Below are positions 38,402-47,310 of a stretch of 50,706 nt of DNA, piece after piece. Below the pieces are notes generated by a model. It worked only from the letters and a program-made list of their open reading frames with translations. It made no database searches and was not told the origin of the DNA. Each line of letters begins with the position of its first letter. Within the stretch, counting starts at the first letter, position 1. Source of the DNA: Chloroflexota bacterium (GTDB taxonomy: Bacteria; Chloroflexota; Anaerolineae; Anaerolineales; Villigracilaceae); NCBI GenBank assembly GCA_016213105.1, contig JACRBN010000006.1, forward strand, positions 1 to 50,706, written 5' to 3'. The position numbers and the translations under genes are program-made.

Positions 38402-39952
38402 TTAGACAGGGATGTTCCCGTGTTTGCGCGGCGGGGCGGGGGCGAACTTGTCGCGCAGGGCCGAGAGGGCGGCGATGATCTTGGGACGGCTTTCGCGCGG
38501 CTCGATGATGTCGTCCACATCGCCGGTGCTGGCGGCGTAGTAGGGGTTGTTGAAGCGTGCGCGATAGTCGGCGGCCAGGCGCTTACGCTCGGCGGCGGGG
38601 TCGGCGGCGGATTCGATCTGTTTCTTGAACAGGATGTTGGCCGCGCCCTCCGCGCCCAGCACGGCGATTTCGGCTGAGGGCCAGGCGTAGGTGACGTCGG
38701 TGCCGAGGTACTTGCTGGACATGACCACATAGGCGCCGCCGTAGGCCTTGCGGGTGATGACGGTGACTTTCGGCACCGTGGCTTCCGAGTAGGCGTAGAG
38801 CAGTTTGGCGCCGTGGCGGATGATGCCGCCGTGTTCCTGGGCCACGCCAGGCAGGAAGCCGGGCGAGTCGACGAAGGTGACCAGCGGCACGTTGAAGCAG
38901 TCGCACATGCGCACGAAGCGGGTCATCTTGTCGGAGGCGTCGATGTCGATCACGCCCGCCATGACGGCCGGTTCCTGGGCGACGATGCCGACGCTGTGCC
39001 CGCCGATGCGCGCCAGGCCGACGACGGCGTTGCGCGCCCAGTTGGGCTGGATTTCGAGGAAGGTGCCCTTATCCACGATGGACTCGATCACCTGGTGCAT
39101 GATGTAGGGTTCGCTCGGGTCGATGGGCACGATGTGATTGAGGTGCTCGTCCATGCGCATGGGATCGTCGCTGGGCTGGCGGAAGGTGGGGTTCTCGACG
39201 TTGTTGGAAGGCAGGTAGGAGAGGAACTGGCGCACGAGATCGAGCGCCGCCTGCTCCGAGGGGGCCGCCAGGTGCGCCACGCCGCTGATGGACATATGTA
39301 CGTCCGTGCCGCCCAGGGCCTCCGAGTTGATGATCTCGCCCGTGACGGCCTTGATGACCTCGGGGCCGGTCAGGAACATGAAGGACTGCTTCTCGACCAT
39401 GATGATCAAGTCCTGCAGGGCGGGGGAGTAGGCCGCGCCGCCGGCGCAGGGTCCGAGCATGACGCTGACCTGGGGGACAACGCCCGAGTATTGCGCGTTG
39501 CGGCGGAAGATCTCGGCATAGGCGCCGAGGGCCTTGACGCCTTCCTGGATGCGGGCGCCGCCCGAGTCGAGCAGGCCGATGCAGGGGACGCCGTTGCGCA
39601 TGGACAGATCCATCACGCGGCAAATCTTGTGAGATTGCATCTCGCTCAGGGTGCCGCCGTAGATGGTGAAGTCTTGCGCGTAGACATAAACCGTGCGGCC
39701 ATCGATCTGGCCGTAGCCGGTCACCACGCCGTCGCCGAGAAAGGCCTCGGAGGCGAGTCCCAATTCGTCCACGGGGCTGGTGATGAAAGGTTCGAGCTCG
39801 TTGAAGGTGCCCGGGTCGAGCAGGGCGGTGATGCGTTCCTTGGCCGTCTGCTTGCCCTTGGCATGTTGCTTCTCGATGCGGTCCTTGCCGCCGCCCTCCT
39901 GGGCTTTGGCGCGCATCTTGCGCAGTTCAAGAATTCTGGGGTCTTCTTGCAT
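38402..39952 (-). CDS. mmdA: Acyl-CoA carboxyltransferase, alpha subunit of methylmalonyl-CoA-type decarboxylase
   Basis: 516 residues from the ATG at 39952, with GTGAGG before it. Two crotonase-like halves: GGTLSEMQSHKICRVMD, IGLLDSGGARIQEGVKALGAY and LGPCAGGAAYSPAL in the first; DSPGFLPGVAQEHGGIIRHGAKLLYAYSEATVPKVTVITRKAYGGAYVVM in the second. It moves the carboxyl from an acyl-CoA, probably (S)-methylmalonyl-CoA, to biotin. A PccB of propionyl-CoA carboxylase looks the same, but the adjacent beta and OadG-like subunits decide for the Na+-pumping decarboxylase. Confidence 0.92.
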   Translation of the reverse strand: MQEDPRILELRKMRAKAQEGGGKDRIEKQHAKGKQTAKERITALLDPGTFNELEPFITSPVDELGLASEAFLGDGVVTGYGQIDGRTVYVYAQDFTIYGGTLSEMQSHKICRVMDLSMRNGVPCIGLLDSGGARIQEGVKALGAYAEIFRRNAQYSGVVPQVSVMLGPCAGGAAYSPALQDLIIMVEKQSFMFLTGPEVIKAVTGEIINSEALGGTDVHMSISGVAHLAAPSEQAALDLVRQFLSYLPSNNVENPTFRQPSDDPMRMDEHLNHIVPIDPSEPYIMHQVIESIVDKGTFLEIQPNWARNAVVGLARIGGHSVGIVAQEPAVMAGVIDIDASDKMTRFVRMCDCFNVPLVTFVDSPGFLPGVAQEHGGIIRHGAKLLYAYSEATVPKVTVITRKAYGGAYVVMSSKYLGTDVTYAWPSAEIAVLGAEGAANILFKKQIESAADPAAERKRLAADYRARFNNPYYAASTGDVDDIIEPRESRPKIIAALSALRDKFAPAPPRKHGNIPV

Positions 39953-39978
39953 AAAGTGCCTCACTTTTTGTGATAATA

Positions 39979-40252
39979 GTCACGAGTGGAGTGTAGCATA
40001 GGTTATCCGGCAGGCCAATGACGGAAGGCATGGGAAGAGGGATGTATTTAGGCACTGAAAAAAGCGTTGAAGGTCAAAAGTCAAAAGTCAAAGGTTGAAG
40101 GTCGAAGGTTGAAGGTTGAAGGTCGAAGGTTGGGAGGGTGGGGTTCTGCGGGTTCTGAGGGGGGATTTGGAATGTTATGACGCGTTGCTTTCCAGTCCGC
40201 TATTTGTCTCCGGGAACGAATGGGAACGATTGCTTTGCGGGGGAGGGCTTTT
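39979..40252. repeat. Intergenic region with a 67-bp AAGGTCGA-word array
   Basis: 40067-40133 consists of repeated GAAGGT, CAAAAGT and CGAAGGT words, including the 16-mer GAAGGTCAAAAGTCAA shared exactly with 1470. The rest of the gap shows no gene. Confidence 0.7.
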
Positions 40253-40612
40253 TCATGGTTCAGTGGGAGGTTGGGGCATTAGCCCGTCTGCAATATGGGG
40301 CTGGGCCTGGTCCTCTTTGGGATCGATGTTCAGGATAGCCTGGGTTCGCATCAGGCGGGTGATGCTTTCGGCGGCCAGGCTGACCGCGCGCAGGGCTTGC
40401 AGGCGCGTTTCGTAATCGATCTGAGCGGCCGACAAGGTTTCGGCTTCGAGGTAGCGGAGAATTTGCACGCGGATGACTTCGACCTCGCTGGAGAGGTCGC
40501 TGCCCTGAATTTGGCTGAGTTTCTGGCGCTCGGCCTGTTTGAACTGGGCCGAGTAGAAGCCATGTTTGTAGGCATTCCTGTTGCCTGCCTGTGCGCCGCG
40601 TTTTCTTTTCAT
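40253..40612 (-). CDS. Small helical protein with KHGFYS motif, third gene of unknown cassette
   Basis: 119 residues. The basic N-terminus reads RGAQAGNRNAYKHGFYSAQ, a motif (GNxNAxKHGxYS) also seen in small DNA-binding proteins and phage terminase small subunits. Residues about 40-95 are a helical domain (LSSEVEVIRVQILRYLEA...YETRLQALRAVSLAAESITRLMRTQ). That domain aligns by eye with residues about 32-90 of the gene upstream, so the two are probably old duplicates. The start overlaps the upstream stop. Function unknown. Confidence 0.65.
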   Translation of the reverse strand: MKRKRGAQAGNRNAYKHGFYSAQFKQAERQKLSQIQGSDLSSEVEVIRVQILRYLEAETLSAAQIDYETRLQALRAVSLAAESITRLMRTQAILNIDPKEDQAQPHIADGLMPQPPTEP

Positions 40613-41037
40613 TTGTTATTTCTATTCTGATTGCTCATAATTTGCATGAGGGCTTCGAATTCGACTTTCCCCGCCTTTTCCTCGCCCAGGAACAGGGAGG
40701 CGATTTCGAGGATGCGCTGATTGACGACATCCATTTCCTGCTCGTGAGCCGCCTCCATTTTGTTCAGTGGCTCGAAGACCCTGTATTGGATTTCCACCAG
40801 GTGGGCGATCTTGCCTGCGGAATGGGTGAAAGCGCGCAGGGTTTCGAGGTGATCGTGATAGGTGAGCTTTTTGCCCTCCACTTTCATGCGCTTCAGGAGG
40901 AGCAGGTTCAGGTAGCGGATCAACTCAATCTCATTGTAGAGATCGTCTGCGCCATGCCGTTTTATAGTACCTTTCAATTCACGATCGTAGTGTGCTTCAT
41001 ATCCAGCAGGCGGGGAGGATGGCTTTTTGGATGACAT
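40609..41037 (-). CDS. Small helical protein, second gene of unknown cassette
   Basis: 142 residues, no membrane segment or signal. The segment LYNEIELIRYLNLLLLKRM...YHDHLETLRAFTHSAGKIAHLVEIQ mirrors the neighbour at 40253 (E-I-x-x-IR, then L-x-x-LRA, then A-x-x-I-x-x-L-x-x-x-Q). The rest is acidic and helical. It lacks the KHGFYS head. It starts 3 bp after the upstream stop and overlaps the next gene by 4 bp, a tight operon. Confidence 0.65.
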   Translation of the reverse strand: MSSKKPSSPPAGYEAHYDRELKGTIKRHGADDLYNEIELIRYLNLLLLKRMKVEGKKLTYHDHLETLRAFTHSAGKIAHLVEIQYRVFEPLNKMEAAHEQEMDVVNQRILEIASLFLGEEKAGKVEFEALMQIMSNQNRNNK

Positions 41038-41040
41038 GTT

Positions 41041-41445
41041 TCACTCCATTTCTCTGATGGAAAAGACGGACGTAAATGTTTGGTCGGGTTTTGCGTCAGG
41101 CGCGAGTTCATCCAGGTCGTCATCCAGCCCATCGTCCTCGGGGGTAAGAATTTCGGCGTTAACTTCGCGTATGGTGTCCAAAAACATTCGAAAAGCGTCC
41201 TGCGCTGAATATGTGGCCCTGACCTGATCGGCTATCAGTTGGGTGAAGAGTCCTTCAAGCGAGGCCCGCGCAGGCGGCTCCAGAGGCAGGTTCGCAATCC
41301 TTGCGCGGATGGTTTCAAGGAGGGAGAGGTATTTTTCCCGTTGCGAGTGGTCTTTCTCGACCCTGAAACCTGAAAGGTCGCCCGCTTCGGACTGGAAGAG
41401 GGCGGCGTAGAGAGAAGGGTGGGAAGATGGCGGGTGAGCAGTCAT
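41041..41445 (-). CDS. Unknown protein, first gene of the cassette
   Basis: 134 residues. Helical middle (REKYLSLLETIRARIANLPLEPPARASLEGLFTQLIADQVRATYSAQDAFRMFLDTIREVN) and a strongly acidic tail (EDDGLDDDLDELAPD). Not recognised, and not clearly related to its two neighbours. CGAGGTCC precedes the ATG. Its 100-nt leader carries a terminator-like hairpin, so expression of the cassette may be attenuated. Confidence 0.65.
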   Translation of the reverse strand: MTAHPPSSHPSLYAALFQSEAGDLSGFRVEKDHSQREKYLSLLETIRARIANLPLEPPARASLEGLFTQLIADQVRATYSAQDAFRMFLDTIREVNAEILTPEDDGLDDDLDELAPDAKPDQTFTSVFSIREME

Positions 41446-41489
41446 GGATGGACCTCGAAGAAAGCAGGTTTTCAGCGACGGGACGGCGC

Positions 41490-41540
41490 ATCCTTAAAAA
41501 TTAAAACGACCGTTCCCGTGTTGCAGGACTCCGGTCGTTT
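41490..41540 (-). promoter_or_regulatory. Terminator-like leader hairpin (attenuator candidate)
   Basis: On the minus strand AAACGACCG pairs perfectly with CGGTCGTTT (41532-41540 and 41504-41512) over a 19-nt loop, followed by TAATTTTT. It starts only a few nt after the predicted transcript start and lies about 50 nt before the first ATG. Confidence 0.65.
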
Positions 41541-41550
41541 GTGTGAATAT

Positions 41551-41580
41551 ATTTTAGAACAAAAGGTCTATTCTTGTCAA
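41551..41580 (-). promoter_or_regulatory. Promoter of the three-gene cassette
   Basis: Consensus TTGACA (41575-41580, minus strand) and TAAAAT (41551-41556) are spaced by 18 bp. This is one of the best sigma70-type promoters in the window. The stretch from here to 41740 is purine-rich and shows no gene. Confidence 0.8.
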
Positions 41581-41740
41581 GGGAAGGAAAAAAGTTACAG
41601 GTGAAAGGGGAGAAGAGGAGGAGAGACGCGGGAGGCAGCGTTGATGTCCATTTGTGCCCGAAGTTGACTGTGAATTGGGTGGGGTAGGTGGGGGGATTGG
41701 TAATTGGGGAGGGTGGAGGGCCTGGGGAATGAGCGGGGGA

Positions 41741-43636
41741 TTATTGGCCTGTGAGTTCTTTGTATTTTTGCATATCGGCTTCGGCTTCGGCGGTGCGGCC
41801 GAGGGCGGTGTAGGCCTGGCTGCGATACTGATACACATTGGCATAGATTGGATTTATTTGAATAACCATCGCGAAATCATCAACCGCCTGTTCATACTGT
41901 TTCAAGTTGAAGTAGGTCACCCCACGATTGAAATAAGCTGTTCCAAATTGCGGGTCCAGTTTAATGGCCATGTCATAATCGGCGATGGCTTTATCAGGCA
42001 GGTTGAGGTGGTCGTAATCGACGCCCCGATTGTTGTAGGAAATGGCGTATTGCGGGTCGAGCTGGATGGCTGTACTGTAATCGATGATCGCAGCATTGAA
42101 TTGGCCAAGCTTGTCGTAGACGCTGCCGCGGTTGTTATAGGCTTTGACAAAGAGCGGATCGATCTGGACGGCCTGCGTGAATTCATCAATCGCCTGGTCA
42201 TACTTCCCCTGCCTGGCATAGATATCTCCACGATTCGAATATGCGCGCGCATACTTTGGGTCCAACTGAATTACCCTGGTGAAATCGGCCAAAGCCAGTT
42301 CCAACTGGCCCGTGTCGGAATAGCCAAGACCACGATTGTTGTATGCAAGTGCAAACTTTGGATCCAGTTGAATAGCCCTTGTAAAATCGGCAATGGCCTG
42401 ATCGTATTGACGCATATTGATATAGGTGCCACCTCGATTGTTGTAATGCAGCGCATCCTGGGGCTCGATCTGGATGGATTTTGTCAAATCGGCGATGGCC
42501 AAACCGTATTTTTCCAGACTATTGTAGGCACTACCCCTATTGTTATAGGCACTGGCATTTTGCGGATCCAGCTGAATGGCTTTCGAATAGTCGTCAAGAG
42601 CCAGATCGTAATGCAACAAAAATGAGTGGGCAAGCCCACGATTCGTGTATGCGCTGGAGAATTGCGGGTCCAACTGAATGGCCCTGGACAAATCGGCGAG
42701 GGCCAGATCGAACTGATTCAGGCCAAGGTGAGCATTTCCACGATAAAAGTACAGGGGCGCCAGATCATTGACCATGTTCGAGTCCGCGGCCTCCAAGACC
42801 GCCAGGGATTTATCGAAAAGAAGAATGGCGGCGGATTGATCCTCGGCCTGAAATTTGATCAGACCTGCCAGAAAATTGATCAACGCCGCAGTTTCGCCTC
42901 CCAGATGCTGCTGAAACTCGAAGGATTCCAAGTCTTCCAATTTTGCCACGGGATTAAACGTAAAACTTTCATCGATGTCGCTGGACAGCTGGGGGGACAA
43001 GTTTTCAATGTGGATGGTGACCTTTGGGTTATCGGTAGGGCGATACCAGCCCCAGATGACGATGTCGGCCTGGTAGCGTTTTCCGAGATCGCGGGCGGCG
43101 GGACTGCCCTGGTCGGGGGTGATCACATCAGGGATGATAAGAATCTGAATTGCGGAGTTGTTGGAAAATTCCACATTCAGGCTTTCGATCATCTGGTTAC
43201 GCAGGCCGTAGACATCTTCGGGCCCTTCAAAAGTAGTAATTAAAACAATGAGTTTATCTTGCGCTTCCTGTCGATGTTTGTAATATGAAACTCCGCCCAC
43301 TATGCCCCCCAGCAGGACTATCCCCAAGCCGATGCGTGCTACGCGCCGCCAAAGGGGTGAGAAGGCTGGATTTTGATCGGTTACCTTTGCTCCGATTGGC
43401 CAGACTGCATCTCGCGTGACAGTATTAACCTTGAACCCCACCCAGGTAAAGGCAATGATGAGGAGCATTAAGCCAGCGCCTGCGAGGAAGAAAGTGACCG
43501 TGGTCTGGTCGCCGAGCCATAGTTTGTAGAAGTTGTAGGCGAGGGTGACGGCCCCGAGGAAGCCCGCGAACGGAAGCCAGAGATTCTTGAGGAGTTCGGG
43601 CAGGTTATCTTTTGGGTCGGGCGGATTTGCGGGCAT
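41741..43636 (-). CDS. Membrane TPR protein with 10 repeats
   Basis: 631 residues. Three membrane segments at about 18-37, 47-67 and 91-112 (FAGFLGAVTLAYNFYKLW, FFLAGAGLMLLIIAFTWVGF, IGLGIVLLGGIVGGVSYY). A Rossmann-like domain of about 100 residues follows (DKLIVLITTFEGPEDVYGLRNQMIESL, ITPDQGSPAARDLGKRYQADIVIWGWYR), resembling TolB-N/CsgG-like nucleotide-free folds. From about residue 285 to the end there are ten TPRs of 34 residues. AAGGAGCC precedes the ATG. It lies 21 bp after its longer paralogue. Probably a scaffold; partner unknown. Confidence 0.85.
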   Translation of the reverse strand: MPANPPDPKDNLPELLKNLWLPFAGFLGAVTLAYNFYKLWLGDQTTVTFFLAGAGLMLLIIAFTWVGFKVNTVTRDAVWPIGAKVTDQNPAFSPLWRRVARIGLGIVLLGGIVGGVSYYKHRQEAQDKLIVLITTFEGPEDVYGLRNQMIESLNVEFSNNSAIQILIIPDVITPDQGSPAARDLGKRYQADIVIWGWYRPTDNPKVTIHIENLSPQLSSDIDESFTFNPVAKLEDLESFEFQQHLGGETAALINFLAGLIKFQAEDQSAAILLFDKSLAVLEAADSNMVNDLAPLYFYRGNAHLGLNQFDLALADLSRAIQLDPQFSSAYTNRGLAHSFLLHYDLALDDYSKAIQLDPQNASAYNNRGSAYNSLEKYGLAIADLTKSIQIEPQDALHYNNRGGTYINMRQYDQAIADFTRAIQLDPKFALAYNNRGLGYSDTGQLELALADFTRVIQLDPKYARAYSNRGDIYARQGKYDQAIDEFTQAVQIDPLFVKAYNNRGSVYDKLGQFNAAIIDYSTAIQLDPQYAISYNNRGVDYDHLNLPDKAIADYDMAIKLDPQFGTAYFNRGVTYFNLKQYEQAVDDFAMVIQINPIYANVYQYRSQAYTALGRTAEAEADMQKYKELTGQ

Positions 43637-43657
43637 GGGTGGCTCCTTGGGGAGGGG

Positions 43658-46051
43658 CTATTGGCCTGTGAGTTCGCGGTATTTTTGCATATCGGCCTCG
43701 GCTTCGGCGGTGCGGCCGAGGACCTGGTAAGCCTGGCCGCGAAGGTAATACGTCATGGCATCCTGCGGGTACAGTTGGATGGCTTTTGTGAAATCGGCGA
43801 CGGCCAGGTCGTACTGCTTGAGTTTGGTGTAAGCCATTCCGCGATTGGAGTAAGCAATGACGAGTTGCGGATCCACCTGGATGGCCTGGGTGTAATCGGC
43901 AATGGCCTGGTCATATTGCTTGAGATTATCATATATCGTCCCACGATTGTTGTACGCAAGGGCATATTGCGGATCGAACTGGACGGTCCTCGTGAAGTCG
44001 GCGATGGCCAGATCATATTGTTTAATAGCAACGTAGCTATTTCCACGGTTATAGTAGGCACTGGCACCCTGCGGCTCCAATTGGATGGCCCGGGTATAGT
44101 CGGCGATGGCCAGGTCGTACTGCTCCAGATCGTCGTAAGCAGCCCCGCGGTTATTGTATGCATCGGCGTATTGCGGAGACACTTGAATAGCCAGGGTGTA
44201 GTCAGCTATGGCCTGGTCATATTGTTTTAACAAGAGGTGGGAATAGGCGCGATTGTAGTAGGCGTGCGCATACTGTGGATCCAACTGGATGGCTTTTGTG
44301 AAATCGGCAATGGCCAGGTCGTGTTGCCCGAGATCAGTGTAGGTCGCTCCACGATCGTTATATGCAAAGGCATTCTGCGGATCCAACTGAATGGCCATGG
44401 TAAAGTCTGCAATGGCCTGGTCGTATTGTTTCAGATCGTCGTAAACCAGTCCGCGATTGGTGAATGCTGCGGAATATTGAGGGTCCACCTGGATGGCCAT
44501 GGTGAAGTCTGCCAGCGCCTGGTCGTACTGTTTCAGGTCGTAGTAGGTGTTTCCGCGATTGTAATATGCTGCTGCATCCCGCGGGTCCAGTTGAATGGCC
44601 ATTGAATAATCGGCGATGGCCTGCTCGTATTGCCCGAGATCATCGTAGATATTTCCACGATTGTTGTACGCAGTTGAATATTCAGGGTCCAGCTGGATGG
44701 CCTGGGTATAATCGGCGATGGCCTGGTCGTATTGCTCGAGATCATAGTAGACCAATCCACGATTGTTGTATGCCTGGAGGTATTGTGGGTCCAGTTGAAT
44801 GGCCATTGAATAGTCGGCGATGGCCTGGTCATATTGTTTGAGATCATGGTAGGTAATTCCACGATCATTGTATGCATTAACACCGAGCGGGTTCAACTGG
44901 ATGGCTGTGTTGAAATCTGCAAGAGCCTGGTCGTATTGCTCCAGTTCGTTATAGACCAGCCCGCGATTGTCGTATGCAGAGGCGTACTGCGGGGCCAACT
45001 GGATGGCTTTTGAGAAGTCTGCAATGGCCTGGTCATATTGCTTCAGTTCGGAGTAGGCCACACCACGATTGGAATATGCAATCACAAATTGCGGGTCCAA
45101 ATCGATGGCCTTCGTAAGGTCGCCAACGGTCTGGTCATATTGTTTTTGCAGGTAGTAAACATTTCCGCGATAAAAGTATATTAGAGACTGGTTGGTGATA
45201 AACGGTATGGTTGATTTTTCAAGGGTTGCCAGGGATTTATCCAGGAAGGGCAGCGCGGCAGAAAAATTTTTCGCCTGGTATTGGATCAAGCCCGCGATGC
45301 AGTTAATAAGGGCAGAGGTCTCGCCGCCCAATTGTTGCTGGATGGCGAAGGATTCCAAGTCTGCCAGAGTGACGGGTGGTCGATAGGTGGAGCTTTGGGC
45401 AATCTCTGCAAATTGCGGGGAGAGGTTCTCGACGTGGAGGGTGATGCTGGGGTTTTGAGTGGGGCGATACCAGCCCCAGATGACGAGATCTGCCAGATAG
45501 CGTTCGCCAAGGGCGCGGGCGGCGGGAGTGCCTTGATCGGGAGTGATGATATCGCGAACGGTGAGGATTTCGATGGTTGGGTTGCTGGAGAAGTCGTCGT
45601 TCAGGCTTTCGATGATTTGATTGCGAAGACCGTAGACATCTTCGGGGCCTTCGAAGGTGGCGATCAACACCACCAACTGGTTCTCCCTGATTTGTCTTTG
45701 TTTGACAAAAGCGCCCCCACCCATGACAGCGCCCATGAAGATCAGTAGCAATGCAATCTGGGAAGCCCGCCGCTGCGGGACCGAATACACTGGAATCTTC
45801 TCCACCATAAATGTCCCGACTGGCCAGCCTGGCGTTCGCTTGATATTCATTTTGAAACCGACCCAGGCGAGGATGATCACAAGAACAAGCAGGCCGCCGC
45901 TTGCGAGGAACATGGTGACAGTGGCCTGGTCGCCCTGCCACATTTTGTAGAAGTTGTAGGCGAGGGTGACGGCTCCGAGGAAGGCGGCGACGGGGAGCCA
46001 GAGGTTTTTGATGAGTTCGGGAAGGCTGTCTTTTGGTTGTCGGTCTGACAT
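43658..46051 (-). CDS. Membrane TPR protein with 15 repeats (paralogue)
   Basis: 797 residues with the same layout as the downstream gene: three N-terminal membrane segments, the 'LVVLIATFEGPEDVYGLRNQIIESL' domain, then fifteen 34-residue TPRs (consensus 'AYNNRG..Y.DL.QYDQAIADYT.AIQLDPQ'). It ends with the same LGRTAEAEADMQKYRELTGQ last repeat. The repeats are very uniform within the gene, at DNA level as a 102-bp period, which suggests recent expansion or homogenisation. AAGGAGCC before the ATG is the same as in the paralogue. Confidence 0.87.
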   Translation of the reverse strand: MSDRQPKDSLPELIKNLWLPVAAFLGAVTLAYNFYKMWQGDQATVTMFLASGGLLVLVIILAWVGFKMNIKRTPGWPVGTFMVEKIPVYSVPQRRASQIALLLIFMGAVMGGGAFVKQRQIRENQLVVLIATFEGPEDVYGLRNQIIESLNDDFSSNPTIEILTVRDIITPDQGTPAARALGERYLADLVIWGWYRPTQNPSITLHVENLSPQFAEIAQSSTYRPPVTLADLESFAIQQQLGGETSALINCIAGLIQYQAKNFSAALPFLDKSLATLEKSTIPFITNQSLIYFYRGNVYYLQKQYDQTVGDLTKAIDLDPQFVIAYSNRGVAYSELKQYDQAIADFSKAIQLAPQYASAYDNRGLVYNELEQYDQALADFNTAIQLNPLGVNAYNDRGITYHDLKQYDQAIADYSMAIQLDPQYLQAYNNRGLVYYDLEQYDQAIADYTQAIQLDPEYSTAYNNRGNIYDDLGQYEQAIADYSMAIQLDPRDAAAYYNRGNTYYDLKQYDQALADFTMAIQVDPQYSAAFTNRGLVYDDLKQYDQAIADFTMAIQLDPQNAFAYNDRGATYTDLGQHDLAIADFTKAIQLDPQYAHAYYNRAYSHLLLKQYDQAIADYTLAIQVSPQYADAYNNRGAAYDDLEQYDLAIADYTRAIQLEPQGASAYYNRGNSYVAIKQYDLAIADFTRTVQFDPQYALAYNNRGTIYDNLKQYDQAIADYTQAIQVDPQLVIAYSNRGMAYTKLKQYDLAVADFTKAIQLYPQDAMTYYLRGQAYQVLGRTAEAEADMQKYRELTGQ

Positions 46052-46218
46052 GGCGGCTCCTTGGAGGGATGATCCTTCCTTCGGTCTATTTCGACGGGCC
46101 TGTCCATCCTTCGGCTGCGCGGCTTCGCTTGGGGGAGAGGGATGGGGATGGGAAGGTTCGGCGATGATGAGCGGGTCCCTTACGGGGATGAGAAGACCAG
46201 CGGTGAGCGAGAGCAGGG
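46052..46218. repeat. Spacer with CCTTCGGCTGCGC-type words
   Basis: The gap between the receiver and the longer TPR gene carries CATCCTTCGGCTGCGCGGCTTCGC, a variant of the CTTCGACTGCGC words at 8409 and 47265. No gene or terminator is visible, so read-through into the TPR genes is possible. Confidence 0.5.
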
Positions 46219-46602
46219 TTATAAATATTTTTTGACCACTTCTTCCAATTCTTCCATCGTAATCGGTTTGTTCAGTATTTCAGCGCCCGCCTGGATGACT
46301 TTATCAACGAAGGAGTCAGCGCCCTCGCTGGTCAGGATGACGATGGGCACCTGCATGCCTGTATGCTTTATCACTTCAACCAACTGCAGGCCATTGATCT
46401 CGGGCATTTGATAATCAGTTATGACCAAGGCGTATTCCCTGTCCAGTAACTTCCTGTACGCTGTGCGGGCGTTGAGGGCGTAATCGACATCAACGTGGCC
46501 CATGCGTTTCAGCATCAGACCAACGGCAAAGCTCATTTCCTCCTCGTCGTCGACGAGGAGGATGCGGCGGGGGGCAGGCTTGGGCGAGGGGTCGGGATTC
46601 AT
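46219..46602 (-). CDS. Single-domain response regulator (CheY-like)
   Basis: 127 residues, receiver only. The acidic pair is in LLVDDEEE (Asp18, Asp19), phosphoacceptor Asp63 in VITDYQMP, Thr91 and Lys112 in ILNKPIT. There is no output domain, so it must act by protein contact. Its start overlaps the end of the coiled-coil gene (ATGA), and the TPR genes follow. No kinase gene is adjacent. Confidence 0.92.
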   Translation of the reverse strand: MNPDPSPKPAPRRILLVDDEEEMSFAVGLMLKRMGHVDVDYALNARTAYRKLLDREYALVITDYQMPEINGLQLVEVIKHTGMQVPIVILTSEGADSFVDKVIQAGAEILNKPITMEELEEVVKKYL

Positions 46603-47177
46603 TTGGGTTCCAGGCGCTGAAATAGTTTGGTCATTTTGCCATCCCGCAATTGATCCTGGGAGTCGGTCAGGCCGTTGCGGAGATCCAGGATGGCCTGTTT
46701 TTGTTTTTCGGACAGCTCAGACACATAGGAGGTCCTGTGCAAGTATTCGCGCAATTTGTTTTCGATAACCAGGGCCTGATTTTTAGCGCGATGAGCACAC
46801 CTGGCATCCGAGTCTTTGAGGCCAGGCAGGGAGGCTTCGTAGCGCTCGAAGATGTGCTGCCTGATCTTCGTGATGTCTTCAAGAGTGGAGGCGCTATCGA
46901 GATTTTCACCCCTGGCATTCAGCACCAACTGAAGCATATCTTTCAGACGCTGTATGGCCTGGATGATGGCATCCACGGCTTCCAGGTCATTGAGGAGGTA
47001 GTCATCGCTTATCTTTTGGGCGGCTTGTTTGTTGGCCAGCTCGAATCTAAGAGTTTCGAGTTCCTTCAACTGTCTGGCGTTCTGACGGTTGCTCATGAGC
47101 GAGGTGATGAGGCTGACCACCGCAACGAGGAGGGAGGCGACGGCCATGATGATGGCGATCAAGATCTCGGAGCTCAT
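46599..47177 (-). CDS. Membrane-anchored coiled-coil protein
   Basis: 192 residues from the ATG at 47177; the frame upstream is repeat DNA. One N-terminal membrane helix (EILIAIIMAVASLLVAVVSLITSLM) leads into a long helical region (NRQNARQLKELETLRFELANKQAAQ and further heptads), likely cytoplasmic. No family recognised. It is translationally coupled to the receiver gene, so it may be the receiver's target or a membrane link to the TPR proteins. Confidence 0.75.
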   Translation of the reverse strand: MSSEILIAIIMAVASLLVAVVSLITSLMSNRQNARQLKELETLRFELANKQAAQKISDDYLLNDLEAVDAIIQAIQRLKDMLQLVLNARGENLDSASTLEDITKIRQHIFERYEASLPGLKDSDARCAHRAKNQALVIENKLREYLHRTSYVSELSEKQKQAILDLRNGLTDSQDQLRDGKMTKLFQRLEPK

Positions 47178-47219
47178 ATCTATTGTTTCAGCCTTTCGCT
47201 GACAGGATTTGGCCCCACC

Positions 47220-47310
47220 CCCGGCCTGCTTCGACAGGCTAAGCACACCGCCTCCCCATCCTTCGACTGCGCGGCGAAGTGCGCCGCTCCGCTCAGGATG
47301 GAGTGGGGGA
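47220..47310. repeat. CTTCGACTGCGC / GCTCAGGATGG repeat
   Basis: GCTTCGACAGGCTAAGC is a small hairpin at 47228-47244. CATCCTTCGACTGCGCGGCG (47259-47278) faces CGCCGCTCCGCTCAGGATG (47282-47300), forming an imperfect hairpin. The same words occur at 8252 and 8409. Confidence 0.65.
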
